A DNA stretch of 64,000 nucleotides. It comes from DATAVB01 sp036267955. GTDB taxonomy: Bacteria > Actinomycetota > Actinomycetes > Mycobacteriales > QHCD01. The DNA is taken from positions 1-64,000 of the forward strand of contig DATAVB010000046.1 of assembly GCA_036267955.1 (NCBI GenBank), given 5' to 3'. The position numbers were made by a program, and so were the translations under genes. This document shows positions 8,768-16,284 of this stretch, in pieces (within the stretch, counting starts at the first letter, position 1; every line of letters starts with the position of its first letter). Below the pieces are notes generated by a model, which was not told the DNA's origin, searched no databases, and saw nothing but the letters and a program-made list of their open reading frames with translations.

Positions 8768-9259
8768 GTGGCAAGCCATGGCGTCGTATACGTCCACTCT
8801 TGCCCACCGGCGGTGTGTCCACATGCCGAGTGGGCAATTTCTGCTGTGCTGGGCACCCCGGTCTCACTGCCCTGGACCGCGCAGGAGGCATCCCCGGGCA
8901 CCCTGCGGGCCGAATGCGCCTGGAGCGCAGCCTCCGGCACGGCGGGCCAGCTCGCCTCGGCCCTGCGGGCCTGGCCGATGCTGCGTTTCGAGGTGACCGA
9001 GGACGCCAGCCCAGGCTGCGACGGGGAGCGGATCATGCACGTCCCCGGCCGCGGCGCGCACCGCGCCATCACCGGCGCGAACGGCGACATCCTCATTGGC
9101 GAGCAGCAGCTGCGGGCGATCCGGGCCGAATGCACCAGCGCCGAGGACTTCACCCACGCCATCGACACCGCGTTGGGGTTGGCCTGGGACGCCGAGCTCG
9201 AGCCGTACCGGCACGCCGGCGACGGCGCCGAGGTTGCCTGGTTGCATCAGGTCGGCTGA
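8768..9259 (+). CDS. DUF3145 family protein
   Basis: A 163-residue protein recognised as DUF3145, a family conserved across Actinobacteria with no firmly assigned function. The signature GVVYVHSCPPAVCPHAEWA at the N-terminus, the PGTLRAEC segment and the LRFEVTEDASPGCDGER block match the family. I place the start at the GTG at 8768 because GGAGGT lies five bases before it and the family normally begins just before GVVYVHS; longer in-frame starts at 8663 and 8756 are less likely. It is probably a soluble cytoplasmic protein. It is followed at once by the 17-bp tandem array. Confidence 0.85.
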   Translation: MASHGVVYVHSCPPAVCPHAEWAISAVLGTPVSLPWTAQEASPGTLRAECAWSAASGTAGQLASALRAWPMLRFEVTEDASPGCDGERIMHVPGRGAHRAITGANGDILIGEQQLRAIRAECTSAEDFTHAIDTALGLAWDAELEPYRHAGDGAEVAWLHQVG

Positions 9260-9265
9260 TCGGCC

Positions 9266-9418
9266 CGAACGGCGGCCTGCTTGAAACGGCGGCCTGATCG
9301 AAACGGCGGCCTGCTCGAAACGGTGACCTGATCGAAACGGCGGCCTACTCGAAACGGCGGCCTGGTCGCAATGGTGACCTGATCGCAATGGTGGCCTGAT
9401 CGAACGGCGGGGCCGATC
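9266..9418. repeat. 17-bp tandem repeat array, nine units
   Basis: Nine head-to-tail units of 17 bases with consensus GAAACGGCGGCCTGATC. Units start at 9266, 9283, 9300, 9317, 9334, 9351, 9368, 9385 and 9402; the first and last are degraded. Variation is concentrated: GGCGGCC alternates with GGTGACC in units 4 and 7, and the last three bases vary (ATC, CTC, GTC, CTT). The unit length is not a multiple of three and the array lies outside coding sequence, between the DUF3145 stop and the -10 box (9432) of the next gene. There are no unique spacers, so it is not a CRISPR. It looks like a promoter-proximal minisatellite or an operator array. Confidence 0.9.
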
Positions 9419-9431
9419 TGGCCGTCTCCCT

Positions 9432-9437
9432 TACTGT
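9432..9437 (+). promoter_or_regulatory. -10 box of a leaderless promoter
   Basis: TACTGT lies seven bases before the GTG at 9445 and there is no ribosome site, as in leaderless actinobacterial transcripts. The -35 position falls in the last degraded unit of the tandem array. Confidence 0.55.
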
Positions 9438-9444
9438 GAGCAGC

Positions 9445-10617
9445 GTGTGGTCTTCGAGTGCGGTCCGGGGGCTGGTTGCCGGCGTGCTCACGCTGCTGAT
9501 CTCCTCGGCCGGCGCGACGCTCGCCCTGCTCTTGGCGCTGCCAGCCCACGTCCCGTCGGCGCTGGCGTGGCGGCTGCCGTTGCTGCTGGCGGCGGCGGCG
9601 CTCGGCGGCCGGCTGCACATCGACGGTCCGCTGGCCGGCCACATCTCGGCGCTCGGCCCGCACGGACTCCTGGGTCCGCCGCAGTCGGCGGACTCGCTCA
9701 CCCGTCACCTCACCGTCACCGCGATGCCGCTGGCGCTCAGCGTGCTGACCGTCGCCGCTGTCGTGGTCGCGGCACGCGGTGGTGACCGCCGCGCCGCCGG
9801 TCGCCGGGCGGACACCGTACGGCTCGTGGGCGTCCTTGCCGGTGGCTTCGCCGTCATCGGCCTGTTGCTGGCGGTGGTGGGCCGGGTCGAACTGGTCGAC
9901 GGCACGGTGCGGGCGGGACTGGTCGCTACGCCGGTCGGTGCCGCGGTGGTCGCCGCGCTGGCGGCCGCCGCCGTGGCGTTGGCGGACTTTCCGCGCATCG
10001 CGGCTGCGCTGCGTGCGGCGGGCTGCTGCGGAATCGCCCTGCTGGCGGTCGGATTGCCGGTGCTCGTGCTGGTCGCGCTGGTGAGCGATCTCGGCGTGGT
10101 GTCGGCGCTGCTGTACGGCGGCCGGCTGCCCGCGGGTCTGGCCCTGACTCTGGCGCTGCTCCTGGCCCCGACGGTGATCTGGGACGCGGCCGCACTGGGG
10201 TTGGGCGTACCGGTGCGGCTGTCCGGGCGGTTGGACGGGTTCGGGCTGCACCGGTCGGTGACCGTGCTCGACGCGGCCGGCAGCGTCCCGCTGGCGGCGT
10301 TCCTGCCAATCGGCGCGGCAGCCATCCTGCTGATCGCGGCTGTCGTGGTGCACCGCCGGTGGCCCGGACCGGGCGTACTGGCCGGATACGTCGGCGGGCT
10401 CGGCTGTCTGGGTGTGCTGATGTACGTGGCGGGCCGGCTCGGGTTGCATTCGACACCGGCTGGCGGTGACCGGGCATCGCTGCTGCCGGCCGCGGCCTGG
10501 GCACTGGTGCTGCCGTTCGTCTGGGGCGCCGCGCTCGGTCTTCTGGCGCCGCGGGTCGCGGGGCTGTTCGAGGCTCGGCCGGTTGTCCGTACGGCCGTTG
10601 ATCGGGTCCGGTCGTGA
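9445..10617 (+). CDS. Streptophobe-like polytopic membrane protein
   Basis: A 390-residue, extremely hydrophobic protein rich in Leu, Ala, Val and Gly, with about ten membrane-spanning stretches and only short polar loops. Its composition and its coupling to a zinc-ribbon membrane protein resemble what is annotated as the streptophobe family in actinomycetes; function is unknown. I prefer the GTG at 9445 over the in-frame GTG at 9436 because the TACTGT -10 box overlaps the earlier codon and sits seven bases before the later one. The TGA overlaps the GTG of the next gene by four bases, so the two products are made together. No catalytic motif is visible. Membrane location is secure; the family name is tentative. 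Confidence 0.7.
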   Translation: MWSSSAVRGLVAGVLTLLISSAGATLALLLALPAHVPSALAWRLPLLLAAAALGGRLHIDGPLAGHISALGPHGLLGPPQSADSLTRHLTVTAMPLALSVLTVAAVVVAARGGDRRAAGRRADTVRLVGVLAGGFAVIGLLLAVVGRVELVDGTVRAGLVATPVGAAVVAALAAAAVALADFPRIAAALRAAGCCGIALLAVGLPVLVLVALVSDLGVVSALLYGGRLPAGLALTLALLLAPTVIWDAAALGLGVPVRLSGRLDGFGLHRSVTVLDAAGSVPLAAFLPIGAAAILLIAAVVVHRRWPGPGVLAGYVGGLGCLGVLMYVAGRLGLHSTPAGGDRASLLPAAAWALVLPFVWGAALGLLAPRVAGLFEARPVVRTAVDRVRS

Positions 10618-11417
10618 CCACCTGCCAGGGCTGCGCGGCCGACCTGTCCGAGGGCGACCGCTACTGCCCGCGCTGCGGCCTGGCCGCCGGCACCGAGCCG
10701 CCGGAGCTGCCGCGCTGGCGGCGTGAGCCGGTCGCCGAGCTACCGGCGCCGAGCTGGTCGAACCGGCCGCCGGACGGTCTCGACGACGACAACGAGGAAC
10801 TGCTCGCCGGCACCGAGCAACCGAACCGGCGCCGCCGCGCGCTGATCACCGCCGGGGTCGCCCTGGTGGCCGTCGTCGTGGCGGTCGCGTACGGACTGAC
10901 CCATGTCGGCGGCGCAACGGACGGCGGCACGGCGCCGCTGGCCGTCGCCGGTCCCGGCTTGCTGGGCACTGCCGCGGTGCCCACGCCGACCACCCTCAGC
11001 AGCGCTACGGGACCGATCCGACCGCTCAACCTTGTCGGAGTCGCGCCCGCGGTGCCGGACTCACCGGCGCTGGAAGCCGCCCGAAGCCTGCTGAATCGCT
11101 ATTTCCTGGCGATCAACGCGCACAACCAGTACGGCGTCTGGCAGGCCACGCTCGTCCCCAAGCCCGGGCGCGGCACGGCCGAGGACTACCGGGGCTACCG
11201 GACGACCGAGGACACCGACATCTCGATCATGCAGCTGCGCCAGGGGCAGAACGGCCAGGTGCGGGTGTCGGTGAATTTCACCAGTCGTCAGGATCCCAAG
11301 CTGGGCAACGGGCACCCCTGCCTGCGCTGGTGGATCTCGTTCTCCCTGCGGCCGTACCAGGACGCATTGCGCATCGACGTCAACGGAATCTCGAGGATCA
11401 ACCTGCAGGCCTGCTAG
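10614..11417 (+). CDS. Zinc-ribbon membrane protein with NTF2-like C-terminal domain
   Basis: A 267-residue protein. Residues 3-24 hold two CxxC knuckles (CQGC and CPRCG) forming a zinc ribbon that should lie in the cytoplasm. A single membrane helix follows at about residues 75-100 (ALITAGVALVAVVVAVAYG). The outside part has a Pro/Thr-rich linker and, from about residue 148, an NTF2/SnoaL-like fold suggested by the ARSLLNRYFLAINAHN helix and later beta-rich WWISFSL segment; two cysteines there (CLRWW and the final residue) could form a disulfide. The GTG start overlaps the preceding membrane protein by four bases. The pair may form a membrane sensor or a complex; I infer this only from coupling. 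Confidence 0.65.
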   Translation: MTTCQGCAADLSEGDRYCPRCGLAAGTEPPELPRWRREPVAELPAPSWSNRPPDGLDDDNEELLAGTEQPNRRRRALITAGVALVAVVVAVAYGLTHVGGATDGGTAPLAVAGPGLLGTAAVPTPTTLSSATGPIRPLNLVGVAPAVPDSPALEAARSLLNRYFLAINAHNQYGVWQATLVPKPGRGTAEDYRGYRTTEDTDISIMQLRQGQNGQVRVSVNFTSRQDPKLGNGHPCLRWWISFSLRPYQDALRIDVNGISRINLQAC

Positions 11418-11430
11418 CCCGCCTCCGGCG

Positions 11431-11486
11431 ATCATGCAGAAATGGCTCGTCCGCACGGCGTGTCGCGGACCTTTTCTGCATGATCA
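11431..11486. terminator. GATCATG hairpin, copy B
   Basis: GATCATGCAGAAA at 11431-11443 is the exact reverse complement of 11474-11486, with outer GC-rich pairing extending the stem. It lies between two convergent genes, 13 bases after one stop and 56 bases before the other, as expected for a bidirectional terminator. Its loop shares the 12-mer CGGCGTGTCGCG with copy A. Confidence 0.75.
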
Positions 11487-11542
11487 CGGCCGGCATCGAC
11501 GCGGGCGCGAGGTACGGCGCGAATTACGGGTGAATGGCGGGT

Positions 11543-12607
11543 TTAGCGGTCGAGGGTGATCGTGGTGCCCTCGGGCTGATGCCGGTACGCCTCGAAGAGC
11601 CGCATGATCTCCAACGAGTCCTCCAGGGTGCCTTTTTGCGGCAGCTCACCGGCCAGCACGCTTTCACAGAAATGCAGGATCTCCGGCACGTAACCGAGAT
11701 AGAAGAGGTTCTTGTTGTACAGCTGACCCAAGGAGAACTCCGGCTGCCAGCGCAGCGGAGCCGCATCATCGTCCACAATGTACGACCCGGATCGTCCATA
11801 GGGGAGCTTCCCGCCGGGCCGGTAATAGGTGAGCTCGACGCTGTTGTCGATGACCACGGTCGCCCCGTCGCCGGTCACCTCGACCCGTTCCAGGGGGCTG
11901 GTCACCGGCGAGCCGGCGGCCAGGTGCATCGTGCCGACCGCCCCGGAGGTGAACCGCAGGTTGGTCACGCTCGCCCCGGACACGGCCTCCCGCTCATAGG
12001 AGAATCGGGCGACCGACCCCATCAGATAGTTGAGGACGGCGCCCGGATGGTAGATGTGGTCCAGAAAGCCGACCATGGAACGCGGATCGCGCTGGGCTGG
12101 CAGGCTCTGCGGATAGCGCACTGAAATGGAACGGGCCCCGCCGAATTCGGCGGAATCGATGATCTGCTTCGTCTTCTCCATGGCCGGGGTGAATATCTTT
12201 TTCAGGCCGGTCATCACGAAATGGCCGGTGGCATCGGATATCCGGCGCAGCTCCTGGATTTCGGCGACCGAGCTCGCCGTCGGTTTCTCCATCCAGACAT
12301 GGGCCCCGGCCGCCAGGCAGTCCGCGGCGATGTCGGTCGCCTGCACTCGGCCGTCCGGGTGATAGCTGGTGACGATGAATACCGCGGTCGGCCGCTGCTC
12401 TGTAAGCATTTCCCGGTAGTCGGTGTAGTGCGACGAGGCGCCGAACAGGCCGGCGTATTTTGCGGCCCGGTCGCCGTCCACGTCGCACACCGAAACCAGG
12501 TCTACCGGGGCGTACTGCAGCGCCGGATAGACGTTGCGGAACGAATGCCCGCCAGCGCCGATGAACGCACACCGGATCCTGGTGTCGTACTCGAACTGGT
12601 ACTTCAC
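11543..12607 (-). CDS. Gfo/Idh/MocA-family oxidoreductase
   Basis: A 354-residue NAD(P)-dependent dehydrogenase of the Gfo/Idh/MocA family, which usually oxidises or rearranges sugars, inositols or sugar acids. The N-terminal Rossmann fold shows GAGGHS near residue 16, an acidic CDVDGDRA after strand 2, and the family EKP motif (VWMEKPTA) near residue 106; GLKK follows the position of the catalytic region. The start is the GTG nine bases after the fabF stop, with only a weak ribosome site, so it is probably read through from the fab operon. Its presence at the end of the fatty-acid genes is unusual and no lipid role is evident. Substrate unknown. Confidence 0.85.
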   Translation of the reverse strand: MKYQFEYDTRIRCAFIGAGGHSFRNVYPALQYAPVDLVSVCDVDGDRAAKYAGLFGASSHYTDYREMLTEQRPTAVFIVTSYHPDGRVQATDIAADCLAAGAHVWMEKPTASSVAEIQELRRISDATGHFVMTGLKKIFTPAMEKTKQIIDSAEFGGARSISVRYPQSLPAQRDPRSMVGFLDHIYHPGAVLNYLMGSVARFSYEREAVSGASVTNLRFTSGAVGTMHLAAGSPVTSPLERVEVTGDGATVVIDNSVELTYYRPGGKLPYGRSGSYIVDDDAAPLRWQPEFSLGQLYNKNLFYLGYVPEILHFCESVLAGELPQKGTLEDSLEIMRLFEAYRHQPEGTTITLDR

Positions 12608-12616
12608 AAAGACCCG

Positions 12617-13843
12617 TCAGGCCCGGGTGAAGACGATGGCCACGTTGTGTCCGCCGAAGCCGAACGAGTCGTTGACCGCGGCGTCGAGGTGAACCTTGCG
12701 TGGCTCCATCCGGGTCACGTCCAACTTGAGCTCGTCGTCCGGGTCGTCGAGGTTGCGGGTGGGCGGGACGAGGCCGTCCCGGATCGCCAGCACCGTCGCG
12801 ATCGCCTCCACCGCGCCGGCCGCGCCGAGCAGGTGCCCGGTCATCGACTTGGTGGCGGCGACGACCGGGTGGGTGCCGATCGCCGCGGTGATGGCCAGCG
12901 CCTCGATCATGTCGCCGACCTGGGTGGAGGTGGCGTGCGCGTTGACGTGGCCGATGTCCGCGGCCGTGACTCCGGCACGCTCCATCGCCATCCGCATCGC
13001 GCGGATCTGGTCCCGGCCACTGGGCTCCGGCGCCACGATGTCGTAGGCGTCGGAGGTGATGGCGGCACCAGCGGCCACGGCGTACACGTGCGCGCCGCGA
13101 GCCTTGGCGTGCTCGGCCCGTTCCAGGACGACTGCTCCGGCGCCCTCGCCGAGCACGAAACCGTCCCGGCCCTTGTCGAACGGCCTCGACGCGCCCGCCG
13201 GATCGTCGTTGCGGGTGGAGAGCGTGCGGGCCTGGGCGAATCCGGCCATCGGCATCGGGTGGATGCAGGCCTCCGCGCCGCCGGCGACGACGACGTCAGC
13301 GCGTCCCCAGCGGATCAGGTCGATGCCCCAGGCAATGCCTTCGGCGCCGGTGGCGCAGGCGCTGACCGGGGTGTGCGCCCCGGCCCGGGCGCCGAGCGCG
13401 AGGCTCACCGCCGCCGCCGGACCGTTCGGCATCAACATCGGTACGGAAAGCGGCGAGACCCGGCCCGGGCCGCGTTCCTCGAGCAGGTCGTCCTGGGCCA
13501 GCAGGGTCAGGGCGCCACCGATACCGGTGCCCATCGTGACCGCCACCCGCTCGGGGTCGGCGGCGCCGTCGGCCAGCCCCGCGTCCGCCCACGCCTGCTC
13601 CGCGGCGATCACGGCGACCTGCTGTGAGCGGTCCAGGCGCCGGGCCCGGACCCGCGGGATGACATCGGACGGATCGACGGCCAGCTTGGCGATGATCCGG
13701 GCCGGGAAGTCCCTGGCCCACTCATCGTCGAGGGTGGTTACGCCCGAGCGGCCCTCGAGCATGGCCGCCCAGGTCGAGTCGACGTCGCCGCCCAGCGGTG
13801 TCGTCGCACCGAGACCGGTCACGTAGACATCGTGTTCTGGCAT
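12617..13843 (-). CDS. fabF: Beta-ketoacyl-ACP synthase II
   Basis: FabF performs the elongating condensation of fatty-acid synthesis, joining malonyl-ACP to an acyl-ACP in the cytoplasm. The 408-residue protein has the catalytic cysteine C163 (SACATGAEG), the first catalytic histidine in NAHATSTQVGD, and the second in KSMTGHLLGAAG with its lysine. The end has the GFGGHN motif. Length and motifs match the family well. It is the last fab gene of the fabD-fabH-acpP-fabF operon, preceded by an AAGGG ribosome site. There is no fabG or fabI here; those are normally elsewhere in actinobacteria. Regulation is probably by the FasR protein encoded upstream. Confidence 0.96.
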   Translation of the reverse strand: MPEHDVYVTGLGATTPLGGDVDSTWAAMLEGRSGVTTLDDEWARDFPARIIAKLAVDPSDVIPRVRARRLDRSQQVAVIAAEQAWADAGLADGAADPERVAVTMGTGIGGALTLLAQDDLLEERGPGRVSPLSVPMLMPNGPAAAVSLALGARAGAHTPVSACATGAEGIAWGIDLIRWGRADVVVAGGAEACIHPMPMAGFAQARTLSTRNDDPAGASRPFDKGRDGFVLGEGAGAVVLERAEHAKARGAHVYAVAAGAAITSDAYDIVAPEPSGRDQIRAMRMAMERAGVTAADIGHVNAHATSTQVGDMIEALAITAAIGTHPVVAATKSMTGHLLGAAGAVEAIATVLAIRDGLVPPTRNLDDPDDELKLDVTRMEPRKVHLDAAVNDSFGFGGHNVAIVFTRA

Positions 13844-13887
13844 CTGCCTGACCCTTCTGTTAACGGATTTCGCCGCTGAAAGCCGTG

Positions 13888-14130
13888 TTATGCCTGGTGT
13901 TTGTCGATGTAGGTGATCGCGTCACCCACGGTCTTGAGGTTGGACAGTTCGTCGTCGGGGATCTTGACGCCGAACTTCTCCTCCGCCGCGAGCGCGACCT
14001 CCACCATCGACAGCGAGTCCACGTCGAGGTCATCGACGAAGGACTTGTCCGGCGTCACGTCGGCAGGTGCGACCCCGGCGACCTCCTCGAGCGTCTCGGC
14101 GAGGCCGGCGCGGATCTCCTCTGTCGTCAC
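13888..14130 (-). CDS. acpP: Acyl carrier protein
   Basis: An 80-residue acidic carrier that holds the growing fatty-acid chain on a 4'-phosphopantetheine arm. The attachment serine is S39 in DVDSLSMVE. The start is the GTG at 14130 with AAAGGA upstream; the longer open frame to 14256 would add an unrelated basic stretch. Size and motif are typical of AcpP, and its place between fabH and fabF is the standard actinobacterial order. Confidence 0.95.
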   Translation of the reverse strand: MTTEEIRAGLAETLEEVAGVAPADVTPDKSFVDDLDVDSLSMVEVALAAEEKFGVKIPDDELSNLKTVGDAITYIDKHQA

Positions 14131-14212
14131 GATGTGCGGTCCTTTCGGTTGGGTGATTACGGGTTGGAACGGTCTGTCGCGTCCCCGACGATTTCGGCAA
14201 CGGGTGGCGATC

Positions 14213-15166
14213 TTACGGACAGGCGATGACCTGGCCGGCATAGGTGAGCCCGGCACCGAACGCCACGATCAGCGCCAGGTCACCGGATTTGATCTCGCCG
14301 CGCTCGGCCAACCTGGCCAGGGCGAGAGGTACGGAGGCCGCGGAGGTGTTTCCGGTGTCGATGATGTCGCGGGCCACGATGGCATCCGGTGCGCCGAGCT
14401 GCTTCACGATCGACTCGACGATACGCAGATTCGCCTGGTGCGGCACGATCGCCGTGAGCTCGCTGGGCTCGACGCCGGCCCGGCGGCAGGCCTCCAGGGC
14501 GACCTTGCCCATCTCGGTGGTCGCCCACCGGAAGACCGCGCGGCCGTTCATCTGGATGTGATTGGCCTCGGTCATCGTGATGGTGTCCGCGTCTTCGCCC
14601 TTGCTGCCCCACACGACCGGGCCGATGCCCGGCTCGTCGGAGGCGCCGACGACGGCGGCACCGGAGCCGTCGCCGAAGATGATGCAGGTCGAGCGGTCGG
14701 TCCAGTCCAGCAGTGCGGACAGCTTCTCCGCGCCGATCACCAGGACATTGCGGGCCGAGCCGGACCGGACGGCGTCATTGGCGAGCGACAGGCTGTAGCA
14801 GAAGCCGGCGCAGGCGGCGTCCACGTCGAAGGCGCCGGGCGCCGGAATGCCCAGCCGGGCGGAGATCCGGGTCGCTGCGCCGGGCATCGCCTCCTGCAGC
14901 GTGCAGGTGGCCGTGATGACCAGGTCGATGTCCTCCGGGGCCAGGCCGCTGGCGGCCAGCGCCTTGCCGCCAGCCGCCGTACCCATGTCCACGATCGTCT
15001 CGTCGTCGCCGGCGATGCGCCGGGACCGGACGCCGACCCGGGACTGGATCCACTCGTCGCTGGTGTCGACCAGCTTGGTCAGCTCCTCGTTGGACACCGA
15101 CCGGCTGGGGCGATAGTCGCCCAGACCGAGGATGCGTGCGCCTGGGGCGCCGGATGTGGCCTTCAC
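14213..15166 (-). CDS. fabH: Beta-ketoacyl-ACP synthase III
   Basis: FabH starts fatty-acid chains by condensing an acyl-CoA primer with malonyl-ACP; in actinobacteria it often accepts branched primers. The 317-residue protein has the catalytic triad: C119 in DAACAG, histidine in PHQANLRI, and asparagine in DTGNTSAAS, plus the GLGDYRP N-terminus. The GTG start at 15166 overlaps the fabD stop by four bases (GTGA) and is preceded by GGAGG, so I reject the longer open frame that continues upstream through fabD in the wrong register. Downstream lies acpP after 82 bases. Confidence 0.95.
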   Translation of the reverse strand: MKATSGAPGARILGLGDYRPSRSVSNEELTKLVDTSDEWIQSRVGVRSRRIAGDDETIVDMGTAAGGKALAASGLAPEDIDLVITATCTLQEAMPGAATRISARLGIPAPGAFDVDAACAGFCYSLSLANDAVRSGSARNVLVIGAEKLSALLDWTDRSTCIIFGDGSGAAVVGASDEPGIGPVVWGSKGEDADTITMTEANHIQMNGRAVFRWATTEMGKVALEACRRAGVEPSELTAIVPHQANLRIVESIVKQLGAPDAIVARDIIDTGNTSAASVPLALARLAERGEIKSGDLALIVAFGAGLTYAGQVIACP

Positions 15167-16143
15167 CGAGTGGCCTCCATTGCGTTGTTGTGAGGCGTTG
15201 AGTTGGTTTCCGGGTTGACCGTGACCCGGCCGGTGGCCGCCGCGTCGGCGATGAACTGTCGGGCGGCGGCCAGGTCTTCGGGAGATTTGACCGCGAACCG
15301 CGGGATGTCGGGCAGCTCGCGCTTCGCCAGGCCGGTCAGCGTGCCGGCCGGGGGGAGCTCGATGAGCGCGTTGACCCTCAGGTCCTGGAGGGTCGACTGG
15401 CACAGGTCCCAGCGGACCGGTGAGGTGAGCTGGCCGACGAGCCGCTTGAGGACCTCGGCGCCGGTCGAAACGGCGGCTCCGTCCGCATTGGACAGCAGTA
15501 GCGGCCCGGGATCGCTGGTCGTGATGCCATCGGCCAGTTCGGCGAGCGCCGCCTGGGCCGTGGCCATGTATTCGGTGTGGAAGGCGCCAGCCACGGCCAG
15601 CGGGCGCACCCGGGCACCGGCCGGCGGGTCTTCGGCGAGCCGCTTCAGATCCGCGGTTGCGCCGGCCGCGACGGTCTGTCCGGCGGCGTTGCGGTTGGCC
15701 GGCGTCAGCCCGTACCGCTCGATGGCCGCGATCACCTCGGCCGGGTCGCCGCCGAGCACCGCTGACATCCCGGTGTCCGCGCGGGCGCACGCCTCGCCCA
15801 TCGCCCGGCCGCGGAAAGCCGCCAGCGCGACGGCGATCTCCGGACTGAAGACGCCCGCGACCGCCGCGGCGGTCAGCTCGCCGACGCTGTGTCCGGCGGT
15901 GACGCCGACGTCCTCGAGCGGCAGCTCGGCCGCAGCCAGCAGGCCGGCGGTGACGATCAGCGGCTGGGCCACCGCGGTGTCGCGAATCTCCTCGGCACCG
16001 GCGGTCGTGCCGAGTGTCAGCAGATCGAGCCCGGTGAGCGCGCTGAGCCACCGCACCCGTGCGGTGGCGCCGGGCAGCTCGAGCCAGGGCGCGAGCATTC
16101 CGGGTGTCTGGGCGCCCTGGCCGGGCGCGAGGAGAGCGAGCAC
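15163..16143 (-). CDS. fabD: Malonyl-CoA:ACP transacylase
   Basis: FabD moves the malonyl group from CoA to ACP, supplying extender units. The 326-residue protein begins LALLAPGQGAQTPGM (the oxyanion GQGAQ loop) and has the nucleophile S86 in GHSVGE and a catalytic histidine in AFHTEYM. The GTG at 16143 follows GGGAAGG and matches the family start; a longer frame to 16212 adds unrelated sequence. First gene of the fab operon, 141 bases after fasR, with an inverted repeat (16231-16260) in the gap. Confidence 0.95.
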   Translation of the reverse strand: MLALLAPGQGAQTPGMLAPWLELPGATARVRWLSALTGLDLLTLGTTAGAEEIRDTAVAQPLIVTAGLLAAAELPLEDVGVTAGHSVGELTAAAVAGVFSPEIAVALAAFRGRAMGEACARADTGMSAVLGGDPAEVIAAIERYGLTPANRNAAGQTVAAGATADLKRLAEDPPAGARVRPLAVAGAFHTEYMATAQAALAELADGITTSDPGPLLLSNADGAAVSTGAEVLKRLVGQLTSPVRWDLCQSTLQDLRVNALIELPPAGTLTGLAKRELPDIPRFAVKSPEDLAAARQFIADAAATGRVTVNPETNSTPHNNAMEATR

Positions 16144-16230
16144 TCGTTGACCTTCCCTGGTCTGAGGTGGTGGAAGCGATGGCGACGCGCACGAAGTCGG
16201 TGGCCGCGACATTGGAGGTTACCTACAACG

Positions 16231-16260
16231 GTACGGCGAATGAACGGCGTGTCGCCGTAC
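16231..16260. promoter_or_regulatory. Inverted repeat in the fasR-fabD gap
   Basis: GTACGGCGA (16231-16239) and TCGCCGTAC (16252-16260) form a 9-bp inverted repeat with a 12-base spacer, about 90 bases before the fabD start and 25 bases after the fasR stop. It may be the FasR operator of the fab operon or the fasR terminator. The spacer side carries CGGCGTGTCGC, which also occurs in the hairpin copies A and B. Confidence 0.4.
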
Positions 16261-16284
16261 CTCGGCCGCCGGCTGTTGTGCTGC

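Noticed and set aside
9266..9418. CRISPR array
   Set aside because: The 17-base units are directly adjacent with no unique spacers, and no cas gene is near.
12221..13627. 468-codon open frame antisense to fabF
   Set aside because: No family similarity and low-complexity Arg/Gly/Val content; the minus strand has an intact FabF.
13888..14256. Longer ACP with 42 extra N-terminal residues
   Set aside because: The extension is basic and unlike ACP; the GTG at 14130 has a ribosome site and gives the normal 80-residue length.
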